Source: Modestobacter caceresii (GTDB taxonomy: Bacteria > Actinomycetota > Actinomycetes > Mycobacteriales > Geodermatophilaceae). From it: 64,000 nt of DNA. The translations under genes and the position numbers were made by a program. The DNA lies in assembly GCF_000761485.1 (NCBI RefSeq), contig NZ_JPMX01000007.1, positions 1-64,000 of the forward strand, given 5' to 3'. Below the pieces are notes generated by a model. It did not search any database and was not told where the DNA came from. It saw nothing but the letters and a program-made list of their open reading frames with translations. Below are positions 1-8,535 of the stretch, one piece after another (position 1 is the first letter of the stretch; each line of letters opens with the position of its first letter).

Positions 1-100
1 CCGCCCACGAACCGAAGGCCGCCTGACCCTCGACGAATCAACGACGGGAACCACTAGCAGCCTGCTTGCAGCAGCTAGCACATTGGGCTACCGTGGGGTT

Positions 101-601
101 GTGCAGCGACCCACGGAGTTCGTCCGGGAGCAGGTGACCGCGGTCCGCGAGAGCGTGGCGACCGCGGCCGCCGAGGCCTCGACGGTGAACACCACCGTCA
201 GCTCCTCGGTGGGTGAGTTCATCCGCACCCAGCGCAACGCCGCCCAGGTGTCGCTGCGCGAGCTGTCCCGCCGGGCCGGTGTCAGCAACCCCTACCTGTC
301 CCAGGTCGAGCGCGGGCTGCGCAAGCCCTCCGCCGAGATCCTGGCGCAGATCGCCCGCGGCCTGAAGATCTCCGCGGAGACGCTCTACGAGCAGGCCGGG
401 ATCCTCGACCGGCGGTCCGGCACGGCCGGCACCGTGGCCGCCCTGCGCGCCGACGAGGCGCTCTCCGAGCGGCACAAGGCCGTGCTCCTGGAGCTGTACG
501 AGACCTACACCCGGGAGCACGCCGCGCAGCTGGCCCGCGAGCAGGCGGCCGCTCCCACCACCACCGCACCCACCCCCACTCCCCAGGAGGAGACGGCATG
601 A
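101..601 (+). CDS. XRE-family helix-turn-helix transcriptional regulator
   Basis: A DNA-binding regulator of about 166 residues. A Cro/C1-type helix-turn-helix spans roughly residues 40-95 and includes the conserved LRELSRRAGVSNPYLSQVERG segment, with a recognition helix of the SNPYLSQVE type. An Ala-rich N-terminal segment and an Ala/Thr/Pro tail flank it. I chose the GTG at 101 because the reading frame looks protein-like from there; a TTG at 83 is the alternative. The stop overlaps the start of the HbhA-like gene (ATGA), so the two are co-transcribed. The pair matches M. tuberculosis Rv0474-Rv0475 (knowledge of that locus). Its target genes cannot be read from the sequence. Confidence 0.9.
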   Translation: MQRPTEFVREQVTAVRESVATAAAEASTVNTTVSSSVGEFIRTQRNAAQVSLRELSRRAGVSNPYLSQVERGLRKPSAEILAQIARGLKISAETLYEQAGILDRRSGTAGTVAALRADEALSERHKAVLLELYETYTREHAAQLAREQAAAPTTTAPTPTPQEETA

Positions 602-638
602 GCCGCACCGACACAGACGGCATGAGCCGCACCGACAC
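591..638 (+). repeat. 24-bp exact tandem duplication across the hbhA start codon
   Basis: The 24 bases at 591-614 recur exactly at 615-638. Each copy carries GACGGC followed by ATG, so the protein begins with the hexapeptide MSRTDT twice. The Shine-Dalgarno AGGAGG at about 585-590 lies before the first copy only, so the ATG at 598 is the better start, with the ATG at 622 as a possible second in-frame start. Confidence 0.95.
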
Positions 639-1524
639 CCTGAAGCACCACGGCGAGACCTTCGTCCGCACCGGCCTGCTGGCCGCACTCGGCGCCGGCG
701 ACGTCGCGGTCGACCGTGCCCGCACCGTCGTGGGCACCTTCCGCACCCGCGCCGAGGCGCTGCCCGGCGAGGCCCAGGTGCAGGCCGACCTGGCCGGCAA
801 GGAGGCGCGCAGCCGCATCGAGGCCGCCCGCGCCCGCGCCGCCCAGGCCGCGGCCGAGGCCCGGGTCCGCGCCGAGCAGGCCCGCGGGGTCGCCGCCACC
901 GTCCGCCCGGAGACCGTGCTCGGCACCGTCACCGGCCTCGTGGAGAGCGCCCGCACCCAGGCGCTCGGCGCGATCGAGGAGCTGGCCGGTCGCGGCGAGA
1001 AGGTCGTCGACGACCTCCGCACCCAGCCGGCGTTCCGCAAGGTCGTGGCCCGTACCGAGCGGGCCGTCGACGCCGTCGAGGACACCGTCGAGGACGTGCT
1101 CGAGGAGACCGGCGAGACGATCGGCAAGGCCTCCGACGAGGTCACCTCGGTCGCGCAGAAGGCCAAGTCGCGCACCGACAAGGCCGTCGACGCTGTCGAG
1201 GACACCGTCGAGGACGTGCTCGCGGAGACCGGCGAGACGATCGGCAAGGCCTCCGACGAGGTCACCTCGGTCGCGCAGAAGGCCAAGTCGCGCACCGACA
1301 AGGCCGTCGACGCCGCGCAGCAGGAGACCCAGGAGGTCGCCGAGTCGGCCAAGCGCAGCGCCCGGGACACCGCCGCCCCGGCGAAGAAGGCCCCGGCCAA
1401 GAAGGCGGCCGCCAAGCGCACCACCAAGGCCACCCCGGCGACCGTCGCCCCGGTGATGTCCGAGGGCACCACGCTGCCCGACCCGCTGGCCGTCCCGGCG
1501 AAGAGCACCGACGCCACCAGCTGA
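598..1524 (+). CDS. hbhA: Heparin-binding hemagglutinin (HbhA)-like coiled-coil protein
   Basis: A 308-residue charged, Ala-rich, largely helical protein ending in a Lys/Ala/Pro-rich tail (about residues 255-285, repeats of the AKKAPAKK type). This is the layout of mycobacterial HbhA, a surface adhesin whose Lys-rich tail binds sulfated glycans; homologues in free-living actinobacteria probably act in the envelope or on lipid bodies. The middle contains a nearly exact 40-residue duplication. No signal peptide is visible, as is usual for this family. Start: ATG 598, seven bases after AGGAGG. It follows the XRE gene with a 4-bp overlap and is closed by a strong hairpin. Adhesin function is inferred from layout and synteny. 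Confidence 0.8.
   Translation: MSRTDTDGMSRTDTLKHHGETFVRTGLLAALGAGDVAVDRARTVVGTFRTRAEALPGEAQVQADLAGKEARSRIEAARARAAQAAAEARVRAEQARGVAATVRPETVLGTVTGLVESARTQALGAIEELAGRGEKVVDDLRTQPAFRKVVARTERAVDAVEDTVEDVLEETGETIGKASDEVTSVAQKAKSRTDKAVDAVEDTVEDVLAETGETIGKASDEVTSVAQKAKSRTDKAVDAAQQETQEVAESAKRSARDTAAPAKKAPAKKAAAKRTTKATPATVAPVMSEGTTLPDPLAVPAKSTDATS
1062..1301 (+). repeat. 120-bp tandem duplication inside hbhA
   Basis: Two adjacent 120-bp units (1062-1181 and 1182-1301) differ at only two or three bases. They encode two 40-residue blocks containing VEDTVEDVL, ETGETIGKASDEV and KAKSRTDKAVD. The very high nucleotide identity points to a recent in-frame duplication that lengthens the helical rod. Confidence 0.95.
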
Positions 1525-1534
1525 CACAGAGCTG

Positions 1535-1580
1535 AGCACCGCGCCCCGGCGCCCGCACTGCGGGTGCCGGGGCGCAGTGC
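1535..1580 (+). terminator. GC-rich hairpin after hbhA
   Basis: The arms 1541-1555 and 1561-1575 pair over 15 positions with one G-U wobble and a five-base loop. GCAC/GTGC at 1535-1538 and 1577-1580 extends the stem past single-base bulges. There is no T-tract, which is normal for intrinsic terminators in high-GC actinobacteria. Confidence 0.75.
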
Positions 1581-1661
1581 TGTCACCCCGGGGGGTCAGG
1601 GCCGGCGGTGTGGCGAGGGTCGAGGCGCCGCCGCGACGCCCGGCGCGCCTATCCTGCTGAC

Positions 1662-1949
1662 ATGGCTGGCATCGACGGGCTCATCAACCTCGTCGTCTTC
1701 TACGCGACCCTCGCCCTCGCGGTGTGGGCCTTCATCGACGCGATCATCCGACCGGCCGCCGCGTTCGTCGCGGCCGGGAAGCTGACCAAGCCCGGCTGGA
1801 TGGCGATCACCGGCATCGCGACGCTGGTCCTGCTCTGGCAGGGGCCGCTCAGCTTCCTGGGCCTGCCGGCCGTGATCGCCGCCGTCGTCTACCTGGTCGA
1901 CGTGCGCCCCACCGTGCGCGGCCTGCCTCGGGGCAACTCCAGCTGGTGA
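1662..1949 (+). CDS. DUF2516 family membrane protein
   Basis: A 95-residue protein with two or three hydrophobic segments (about residues 5-30, 45-65 and 65-80) and a short basic C-terminus. It matches the DUF2516 family, whose M. tuberculosis member Rv0476 follows hbhA in the same order (knowledge of that locus). I chose the ATG at 1662 because the region upstream in frame is Arg-rich and unlike the family. It stands alone between the hbhA hairpin and a convergent PspC gene. Molecular function is unknown. Confidence 0.85.
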   Translation: MAGIDGLINLVVFYATLALAVWAFIDAIIRPAAAFVAAGKLTKPGWMAITGIATLVLLWQGPLSFLGLPAVIAAVVYLVDVRPTVRGLPRGNSSW

Positions 1950-1976
1950 ACCCGCCGCCCCCTGATGGGGTGGCGG

Positions 1977-2180
1977 TCAGCGCCCGTCGTCGCGCGGCAT
2001 GACGACCCACAGCACGAGGTAGGCGACGAACTGCGGGCCCGGGAGCACGCAGGAGACGACGAACGCCACCCGCAGGCCGGTGCGGGAGAGGCCGTAGCGG
2101 CGGGCCAGGCCGGCGCACACCCCGGCGATCACCTTGTGCCGGGAGTCGCGGGTGAGCCGTCGGGACGCGGGAGCGGTCAT
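1977..2180 (-). CDS. PspC domain protein
   Basis: A 67-residue protein made almost entirely of one PspC domain: an Arg/Lys-rich N-terminus, the motif VIAGVCAGLARRYG at about residues 17-30, then a hydrophobic segment ending in VLWVVMPRD. PspC proteins sit in the membrane and in some bacteria help sense envelope stress. Short single-domain forms are common in actinobacteria and mostly uncharacterised. It is the last gene of a minus-strand run from about 4739 down to 1977. Confidence 0.9.
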   Translation of the reverse strand: MTAPASRRLTRDSRHKVIAGVCAGLARRYGLSRTGLRVAFVVSCVLPGPQFVAYLVLWVVMPRDDGR

Positions 2181-2224
2181 GGCCCGACCCTAGGCCGAGG
2201 CCCGGGCGGGTGCACCCCCTCTGC

Positions 2225-3085
2225 TCAGTCGAAGATGCCGGCCGGCGGCGGGGGTGAGGGCTCGGCCACGGCGTCGCTCACCGGCGCGGCCTGCCCCACG
2301 AAGCGGTCCAGCTCCGCGCCGCTGACCACCCGGGAGGGCATCGGGTCGCCGGCGCACCGGCGGGTCAGCCCGGCGATCGGCAGCTCGGCTGCGGACGCGA
2401 CCGCCACGGTGTTGCCGAACCGGCGCCCGCGCAGCGTGCCGGGCTCGGCGAGCAGGGCGACGTGGCCGAAGACGGCCCGCAGGGTCGCCGCCTCGGCGCG
2501 GGCGAACCGCAGCGGCGGGCCGTCGGAGACGTTCCACGCCGTGGTGCCGCCGGGGCGCAGCACCCGGGCCACGTCGGTGGCGAACTCGACCGTGGTCAGG
2601 TGGGCCGGGGTCCGGGCCCCGGCGAAGACGTCGACCAGGACGACGTCGGCGCTGGCGTCGGGCAGCGCGGCCAGCCCGGCTCGCGCGTCGATCCCCCGGA
2701 CCCGGATGCGGGCGTTCCGGGGCAGCGGCAGCTCGCGGCGCACCAGCTCGGTGAGCGCCTCGTCGAGCTCCATCACCCGCTGCGCCGACCCGGGTCGGGT
2801 CACCGCCACGTAGCGGGGCAGCGTCAGCGCGCCCCCGCCCAGGTGCACCACGTCCAGCGGTCGGCCCGGTTCGGCGACCAGGTCGAGCACGTGCCCCATC
2901 CGCCGCACGTACTCGAACTCCAGGTACGTGGGGTCGGTCAGGTCGACGTGCGACTGCGGGGTGCCGTTGACCAGCAGCTGCCAGGAGCCGTCCCGGTCGG
3001 CGTCGGCCAGCAGCTCCGCCGTCCCCCCGCCCACCTCGGTGGCGCCCGGGAGTGCGGTGAGGTGCCCACGGTCGCGCCGGCCCAC
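2225..3085 (-). CDS. Spermidine synthase-like methyltransferase-fold protein
   Basis: About 286 residues from a GTG at 3085, two bases after the stop of the gene upstream. The central Rossmann fold of the spermidine synthase family is visible: VVHLGGGALTLPRYVA near residue 75, an acidic strand end (MELDE) and DVVLVDVFAGARTPAHL near residue 150. The usual GGGDG motif of true aminopropyltransferases reads GGGALT. Polyamine synthesis is therefore doubtful, and the protein may be one of the many orphan members. The tight spacing to the two genes upstream suggests one transcript. Confidence 0.75.
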   Translation of the reverse strand: MGRRDRGHLTALPGATEVGGGTAELLADADRDGSWQLLVNGTPQSHVDLTDPTYLEFEYVRRMGHVLDLVAEPGRPLDVVHLGGGALTLPRYVAVTRPGSAQRVMELDEALTELVRRELPLPRNARIRVRGIDARAGLAALPDASADVVLVDVFAGARTPAHLTTVEFATDVARVLRPGGTTAWNVSDGPPLRFARAEAATLRAVFGHVALLAEPGTLRGRRFGNTVAVASAAELPIAGLTRRCAGDPMPSRVVSGAELDRFVGQAAPVSDAVAEPSPPPPAGIFD

Positions 3086-3087
3086 GG

Positions 3088-3885
3088 TCAGCGCCCTCGC
3101 AGCAGGGCCTCGGCGGCCCGGTCGCCGTGCACCGTCACCTCGGCCGGGCGGCCCCACAGGTGCAGCAGCAGCTGGGGCGCCGTCCCGGACAGCTGGGCGT
3201 CGGCGGACGCGATGGCGCCGTCGGTGCACCGGACGGCGCCGTCGGCGACCTCGACGGTCCAGCCGCGCTCGAGGTCGGTCGCGGTGACACCGACGGACGC
3301 CCGGGCGGTGACCAGCGGGGCGGTGTGCTGCCAGCGGGGGAGCACGACGGCCAGCAGCTCGTCGACGCCGTCACCGGCCAGTACCGGGTCGACGGGCGCG
3401 GGGTCCAGGAACGCGGCCGCCTCCAGGTCCTGCCGGTGGACGGTGTGCTCGTGCGCCTGCCGCCGGGCCCAGTCGCGGGCGGTGCGACCGGCGGCCGGGC
3501 TCATGTGCCAGGCGGGCGCGTCGGGGTCGGTGGTGCGCAGCGTGGCGACCAGCTCGGTCAGGCCCAGGGCGTACCAGCCGTGCAGGTCGTCGTGCGGCGG
3601 GGCGATGCCGCTGTAGGAGCCCGGCGCACGGGTGGAGCCGGCCCGCAGGATCCCGGTGACCCAGCGGTGCACCGCACCGAGGTGGGCGATCAGGTCGCGG
3701 GCCGTCCAGCCGGCCACCCAGGGCACCTCCGCCTGCAGCCCACCGGCGGCCGCGGTGCGCCCGGCGTCCAGCCCCTGGGCGAGCACACCGATCCGCTCGC
3801 CGTCCTGCACGACGGCGGCGATGCACCGGTCGTGCAGCTCGTCGGGGGTGAGCAGGGGGGCGGCCACCTCGTCATCGTGCCGCAC
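3088..3885 (-). CDS. Maleylpyruvate isomerase-type (DinB-like) mycothiol-dependent protein
   Basis: About 265 residues. The N-terminal helical bundle has the signature VAGWTARDLIAHLGAVHRWV (around residues 50-70) and a later Trp/His-rich stretch ending in RRQAHEHTVHRQDLE. These are typical of the TIGR03083/MDMPI_N family, whose characterised members use mycothiol as thiol cofactor and bind a metal through His residues. A C-terminal MDMPI-like beta domain follows. The GTG at 3885 is chosen because it lies eight bases after the previous gene's stop; GTG 3867 is possible. The substrate is unknown. mshA elsewhere in the window shows the host makes mycothiol. Confidence 0.8.
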   Translation of the reverse strand: MRHDDEVAAPLLTPDELHDRCIAAVVQDGERIGVLAQGLDAGRTAAAGGLQAEVPWVAGWTARDLIAHLGAVHRWVTGILRAGSTRAPGSYSGIAPPHDDLHGWYALGLTELVATLRTTDPDAPAWHMSPAAGRTARDWARRQAHEHTVHRQDLEAAAFLDPAPVDPVLAGDGVDELLAVVLPRWQHTAPLVTARASVGVTATDLERGWTVEVADGAVRCTDGAIASADAQLSGTAPQLLLHLWGRPAEVTVHGDRAAEALLRGR

Positions 3886-3893
3886 GGGGCGGG

Positions 3894-4739
3894 TCAGGTC
3901 GGCGCGACAGCCGACCAGCGGACGCTGACCTCGCCGTGCTTCCACCGCCGGGTCGGCCCGACCAGCGGCCAGCCGTCGTCGGCGAGTGACTCGACGGCGG
4001 CGGCCCAGCGCTGCCGTGGGCCGAACGTCGACAGCCCGGCCGCCGAGGCCCAGGCGGTGTCGAAGGCGGTGAGGAAGGCGTGCACCGGCTGCCCGGGCAC
4101 GTTGTGGTGTATCAGCGCCTTGGGCAGCCGCTCGGCCAGGTCGGAGGGGCGCTCCAGGTCCGACACCCGGGCGGCCAGGGTCAGGGTGAGCGGGCCGTCC
4201 TCGTCCAGGGCCACCCAGGTCGCCCGTCGTCCCCACTCGTCGCAGGTGCCCTCGACCAGCAGGCCCCCGGGTGCCAGCGCGGCGCGCATCGTGTCCCAGG
4301 CCCGGCCGGCGGACTCCTCGTCGTACTGGCGCAGCACGTTGAACGCCCGCACCAGCACCGGGCGCAGGCCGGCCAGCTCGAAGCCGCCGAGCCGGAAGTC
4401 CACCCGCGGCGGGTCACGGTCGTCGGCCACCGCGGCCACCCGCTCGGGGTCGATCTCCAGGCCGACCACCTCCAGCCGGTCGACCTCGGACGCGAGCCGG
4501 TCGACCAGCTCCAGCGTGGTCACCGCGGACGCCCCGTAGCCGAGGTCGACGACCAGCGGCCGGGCGGCGTCACGCAGCCGGGCCACCTGGGTGGCCACCA
4601 GCCAGCGGTCGACCCGACGGAGCCGGTTGGCGTTCGTGGTGCCCCGGGTCGGCAGCCCGAGGGCGCGGGCGCGGCCCGCCGCCAGCCGGGGGGCCTTGCG
4701 GACGGGCGGCAGCGACGCACGCTGGGTGTGGTCGCTCAC
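3894..4739 (-). CDS. Class I SAM-dependent methyltransferase-like protein
   Basis: 281 residues with a Rossmann-type core: LVVDLGYGASAVTTLELVDRL near residue 63 (motif I with GYGAS), VVGLEIDPERVAAV near residue 92, and a post-core ALAPGGLLVEGTCDEWG segment. The acceptor substrate cannot be deduced. It is first in the minus-strand run and its start lies 40 bp from the divergent murB start, so both promoters must sit in that short gap or inside the coding regions. Confidence 0.75.
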   Translation of the reverse strand: MSDHTQRASLPPVRKAPRLAAGRARALGLPTRGTTNANRLRRVDRWLVATQVARLRDAARPLVVDLGYGASAVTTLELVDRLASEVDRLEVVGLEIDPERVAAVADDRDPPRVDFRLGGFELAGLRPVLVRAFNVLRQYDEESAGRAWDTMRAALAPGGLLVEGTCDEWGRRATWVALDEDGPLTLTLAARVSDLERPSDLAERLPKALIHHNVPGQPVHAFLTAFDTAWASAAGLSTFGPRQRWAAAVESLADDGWPLVGPTRRWKHGEVSVRWSAVAPT

Positions 4740-4779
4740 GGTGCACGAGGTTAGTCGTGGCGCCGATTACGGTGGTGGC

Positions 4780-5814
4780 GTGCAGGTACGCCATGACGCC
4801 CAGCTGGCGGACCTGACGACCCTCGGGGTCGGCGGTCCGATCGAGCGGTTGGTCGAGGTCACCGGCCGCGACGAGCTGGTCGCCGCCGTCCGGGACGCCG
4901 ACGACGCCGCCCGCCCGCTGCTGGTGCTCGGCGGTGGCTCGAACATCGTGGCCCCGGACACCGGCTGGCCCGGCGACGTGGTGCTGGTGCGCACCCGGGG
5001 CATCTCCCGCACCGACACCGCCGAGGGCGTCGAGCTCGAGGTCGAGGCCGGCGAGCCCTGGGACGACCTGGTCGCGCACACCGTGGGTCAGCAGCTGGCC
5101 GGGATGGAGGCGCTGTCCGGCATCCCCGGCTCGACCGGCGCCACCCCGGTGCAGAACGTCGGCGCCTACGGCCAGGAGGTCGCGGCGCTGATCACCTCGG
5201 TGCGGGCGTACGACCGGTCCGCCGGGGCCGAGCGGGTGTTCCTCCCCACCGAGCTGGGCTTCGCCTACCGCGACAGCCGGCTCAAGCAGCAGCCCGGCGC
5301 GTACGTCGTCCTCTCGGTGACCTTCCTGCTGCGGGCCTCGGAGCAGTCGAGCCCGGTCAGCTACGCGGAGCTGGCCAAGGCGCTGGGCGTCGAGCTGGGG
5401 GAGACCGCGCCGCTGGCCGCAGTACGGGACGCCGTGCTGGCGCTGCGCCGCGGCAAGGGGATGGTCTGGGACCCGGCCGACCCCGACTCGCGCAGCGCCG
5501 GGTCGTTCTTCACCAACCCGGTCGTGCCGGTCGGCACCGCGGTGCCCGAGTGCCCGTCCTGGCCGGCCGGGATCGGCGCCGACGGGGCCGCGCAGGTGAA
5601 GCTGAGCGCCGCCTGGCTGGTGCAGCACTCCGGCTACGGCAGGGGTACCCGCGCCGGGAAGGTCGGGACGTCGTCGCGGCACAGCCTGGCGCTGACCACC
5701 GAGCCCGGCGCCACCGCCACGGAGCTGATGGCCTTCGCCGACCGGGTGGTCGCTGCGGTGCGGGAGCAGTTCGGCGTCACCCTGGTGCCCGAGCCGACCG
5801 CGGTGCGCCCGTGA
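4780..5814 (+). CDS. murB: UDP-N-acetylmuramate dehydrogenase MurB
   Basis: A 344-residue cytoplasmic flavoenzyme that reduces UDP-GlcNAc-enolpyruvate to UDP-MurNAc with NADPH, the second committed step of peptidoglycan precursor synthesis. FAD-binding signatures are clear: GGGSNIV at residues 51-57, GSTGATPVQNVGAYGQE at about 122-138, YRDSRLK near 165, and SAGSFFTNPV near 240 carrying the serine that protonates the intermediate. Start GTG 4780 gives the family's usual N-terminus (LADLTTLGVGG). The stop overlaps the next gene. M. tuberculosis murB (Rv0482) has the same relative position. Confidence 0.97.
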   Translation: MQVRHDAQLADLTTLGVGGPIERLVEVTGRDELVAAVRDADDAARPLLVLGGGSNIVAPDTGWPGDVVLVRTRGISRTDTAEGVELEVEAGEPWDDLVAHTVGQQLAGMEALSGIPGSTGATPVQNVGAYGQEVAALITSVRAYDRSAGAERVFLPTELGFAYRDSRLKQQPGAYVVLSVTFLLRASEQSSPVSYAELAKALGVELGETAPLAAVRDAVLALRRGKGMVWDPADPDSRSAGSFFTNPVVPVGTAVPECPSWPAGIGADGAAQVKLSAAWLVQHSGYGRGTRAGKVGTSSRHSLALTTEPGATATELMAFADRVVAAVREQFGVTLVPEPTAVRP

Positions 5815-6086
5815 ACCCGGCCGAGTCCCTGCAGCTGGGCGCCCTCTACGACGCGCTGCGCACCCCGGCCCCCATGCCGGCCGACCCCGCCCAGCTCACC
5901 GGGTGGATGGCGCGCGTGGAGGCCGACGCCGCGCTGACCGGGCTGATCTCCCGGGTGCTGAACTCCGGGAGCGCCACCGAGGCCGAGGTGACGGACGCGC
6001 AGGCGCTGTTCGAGAGGAACGGCACCGCCGCCGACCCGGCGCGGGTGACCAGCGCCTACGACGTCCTGCACCGCAACGCGGACTAG
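5811..6086 (+). CDS. Hypothetical protein after murB
   Basis: A 91-residue, mostly helical acidic protein from a GTG overlapping the murB stop (GTGA). It is Ala/Thr-rich, has no Cys, no membrane segment and no motif I recognise. The overlap implies translational coupling to murB, but no function is suggested beyond that. Confidence 0.7.
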   Translation: MNPAESLQLGALYDALRTPAPMPADPAQLTGWMARVEADAALTGLISRVLNSGSATEAEVTDAQALFERNGTAADPARVTSAYDVLHRNAD

Positions 6087-6140
6087 GACAGTGCCCGGGA
6101 GAGCGTGACCTGCTCCGTCCACGGAGGACCGCGCGAGACG

Positions 6141-6200
6141 CCGAGATCCGGTTGGGTGCTGGGTCGGCGGGCTTGGAGACAGCGTTTCGCCGGATCTCGG
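6141..6200. terminator. 11-bp perfect inverted repeat between convergent genes
   Basis: CCGAGATCCGG at 6141-6151 and its exact reverse complement at 6190-6200, with a 38-base loop, lie between the murB operon and the convergent SDR gene. The position suits a bidirectional terminator. The long loop is unusual, so a protein-binding palindrome is the alternative. Confidence 0.5.
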
Positions 6201-6222
6201 CCCCGTCCGGGGCATCGGCGGC

Positions 6223-7026
6223 CTACTGCTCGCGGTGCACCTTGTGCTGGGCGGCCTGGGCGCGGGGCCGGACGACGAGCAGGTCGACGTTCACGTGGTG
6301 CGGCCGGGTGACCGCCCAGGCGATGCAGTCGGCGACGTCGGCGGCGACCAGCGGCTCGCGCACCCCGCGGTAGACGGCGTCTGCCTTCTCCTGCGACTTC
6401 GTGCGGTTGAGCGAGAACTCCTCGGTCTTGACCATCCCCGGCGCGATCTCGACCACCCGCACCGGCTCGGCCACGAGCTCCAGTCGCAGCGTCTCGGCCA
6501 GCGTGTGCACCCCGTGCTTGGCCGCGGTGTAGCTCGCCCCGCCCTCGTAGCTGATCAGCCCGGCTGTCGAGCCGACGAACACCAGGTCGCCGGCGCCCGA
6601 GGCCCGCAGCGCCGGCAGCAGTGCCTTGGTCACCCGCACCGTCCCCAGCACGTTGACGTCGTAGGTGCGCTCCCAGGAGTCCAGGTCGGCGTCGGCGACC
6701 GGGTTGCTGTCGAAGGCGCCGCCGGCGTTGTTCACCAGCACGTCGACCCGGTCGAGCCCGTCGGCGAGGGCGGCGACGGAGGTGGGATCGGTCACGTCCA
6801 GCTGCACCGCCCGGCCGCCGATCCGCTCCGCCAGCTCGGTCAGCCGGTCGATGCGGCGGGCGGCCAGCACGACGGAGAAGCCGTCGGCCGCCAGCCGTTC
6901 GGCGGTCGCGGCGCCGATGCCGCTGGAGGCGCCGGTGACGACGGCGACGCGGCCCGACCCGGCGGAGGGCGCCGTGTCGGACGACCGGTCGACGGGGGAG
7001 GACGACGGGGCGACGGGGCTGGACAT
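6223..7026 (-). CDS. SDR family NAD(P)-dependent oxidoreductase
   Basis: 267 residues, a classical short-chain dehydrogenase. It has the cofactor motif TGASSGIG at about 31-38, NNAGG near 98, and the catalytic Ser-Tyr-Lys set in [22 protein letters not shown] (about 150-172). The first 24 residues are a low-complexity Ser/Pro/Asp extension. It corresponds in position to M. tuberculosis Rv0484c. The substrate is unknown. It is divergent from mshA, with 114 bp between starts. Confidence 0.9.
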   Translation of the reverse strand: MSSPVAPSSSPVDRSSDTAPSAGSGRVAVVTGASSGIGAATAERLAADGFSVVLAARRIDRLTELAERIGGRAVQLDVTDPTSVAALADGLDRVDVLVNNAGGAFDSNPVADADLDSWERTYDVNVLGTVRVTKALLPALRASGAGDLVFVGSTAGLISYEGGASYTAAKHGVHTLAETLRLELVAEPVRVVEIAPGMVKTEEFSLNRTKSQEKADAVYRGVREPLVAADVADCIAWAVTRPHHVNVDLLVVRPRAQAAQHKVHREQ

Positions 7027-7140
7027 GTGCCCATCCTGGCGCTGTTGCAGACTGGGACGACGACAGGGTGTCCCGACCGGGCCGCCTCAGCAGCCCCAGC
7101 AGGCCTCAGCGGCCCCAGGTGCCCGAGCGGGAGGATCTCC

Positions 7141-8535
7141 GTGCCCGCTCGCCGCCACCCGCGCCAGCCCACGCCGTGGCGGGCCGGCGCCGCACCCGAG
7201 CCGACCGCGCCGGTGCTGCCGCGCCGGGTCGCGACCCTGTCGGTGCACACCAGCCCGCTGGAGCAGCCGGGCGCCGGTGACGCCGGGGGCATGAACGTCT
7301 ACGTGGTCGAGGTGTCCCGCCGGCTGGCCGACCGCGGGATCGCCGTCGACGTGTTCACCCGGGCCACCTCCAGCGAGCAGCCGCCGGTGGTCGAGATGGC
7401 GCCCGGCGTGACCGTGCGGCACGTGAGCGCCGGTCCCTTCGAGGGCCTGGGCAAGCAGGAGCTGCCCGCCCAGATGTGCGCCTTCACCGCCGCGGTGCTG
7501 CGCGAGGAGGCCCAGCACGATCCGGGGCACTTCGACGTCGTCCACTCCCACTACTGGCTGTCCGGCCAGGTCGGCTGGCTGGCCCGCGACCGCTGGGGCG
7601 TGCCGCTGGTGCACTCGGCGCACACGCTGGCGAAGGTGAAGAACGCCGCCCTGGCCGAGGGCGACGAGCCCGAGCCGCGGACCCGGGTGATCGGGGAGGA
7701 GCAGGTCGTCGCGGAGGCCGACCGGCTGGTGGCCAACACCGCCGAGGAGGCCCGGCAGCTGGTCGACTTCTACGACGCCGACCCCCGCCGCACGCTGGTC
7801 GTCCCGCCCGGCGTCGACCTGGAGTGCTTCCGGCCCGGTGACCGCCGCGGCGCCCGGGCGCGGATCGGGGTGGCCCCGGACGCCGTCGTCCTGCTGTTCG
7901 TCGGCCGGATCCAGCCGCTCAAGGCCCCGGAGATGCTGCTGCACGCCGCGGCCCGGATGCTCGCCGCCGACCCGGCCCTCCGCGACCGGCTGGAGGTGCT
8001 CGTCGTCGGTGCGCCCAGCGGGTCGGGACTGGCCGAGCCGCAGCGGCTGCAGGAGCTCGCGGTCTCCCTGGGCGTCTCCGACGTGGTCCGCTTCCTGCCG
8101 CCGCAGGCGCCCGCGCAGCTCGCCGACCACTACCGGGCCGCCGACGTCGCCGTCGTCCCCAGCCACAACGAGTCCTTCGGGCTGGTCGCACTGGAGGCCC
8201 AGGCCTGCGGCACCCCGGTGGTCGCCGCCGCGGTCGGCGGGCTGCCCACCGCCGTGGACGACGGGGTCTCCGGACTGCTGGTCGCCGGCCGCAACCCGGA
8301 GGCCTACGCCGCGGCCATCCGCCGGGTGCTGGCGCGGCGTGAGCTGCTCGCCGCCGGCGCCCGGCGGCACGCCGCCGCCTTCAGCTGGGACCGCACCACC
8401 GACTCGCTGGTCGACGCCTACGCCGCGGCGATGAGCGAGATGGGCCGGCGCCGGGTGGGCAGGGCACACCGGGCCGCCGAGGCCGTGCGGGTGCTGACCG
8501 GCGGGAACAGCCTCGGGGGTCGGGCCCGGCGATGA
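7141..8535 (+). CDS. mshA: D-inositol-3-phosphate glycosyltransferase MshA
   Basis: 464 residues, GT4 family, GT-B fold. It transfers GlcNAc from UDP-GlcNAc to inositol-3-phosphate, the first step of mycothiol synthesis. Motifs: [18 protein letters not shown] near residue 40 (acceptor loop typical of MshA), [13 protein letters not shown] near 257, and the donor-site [20 protein letters not shown] near 345 with the E-x7-E spacing. Start GTG 7141 follows GGGAGG by six bases. The stop overlaps the YbjN gene (ATGA), the same pair as Rv0486-Rv0487. Confidence 0.96.
   Translation: MPARRHPRQPTPWRAGAAPEPTAPVLPRRVATLSVHTSPLEQPGAGDAGGMNVYVVEVSRRLADRGIAVDVFTRATSSEQPPVVEMAPGVTVRHVSAGPFEGLGKQELPAQMCAFTAAVLREEAQHDPGHFDVVHSHYWLSGQVGWLARDRWGVPLVHSAHTLAKVKNAALAEGDEPEPRTRVIGEEQVVAEADRLVANTAEEARQLVDFYDADPRRTLVVPPGVDLECFRPGDRRGARARIGVAPDAVVLLFVGRIQPLKAPEMLLHAAARMLAADPALRDRLEVLVVGAPSGSGLAEPQRLQELAVSLGVSDVVRFLPPQAPAQLADHYRAADVAVVPSHNESFGLVALEAQACGTPVVAAAVGGLPTAVDDGVSGLLVAGRNPEAYAAAIRRVLARRELLAAGARRHAAAFSWDRTTDSLVDAYAAAMSEMGRRRVGRAHRAAEAVRVLTGGNSLGGRARR

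Noticed and set aside
1-26. Possible end of an upstream gene (frame ending in AHEPKAA and TGA)
   Set aside because: Only seven codons are visible, too few to support a gene.
5550-5810. Upstream extension of the small gene after murB
   Set aside because: The extension lies inside murB in another frame and is Arg/Gly-rich; the GTG at 5811 gives the sensible protein.
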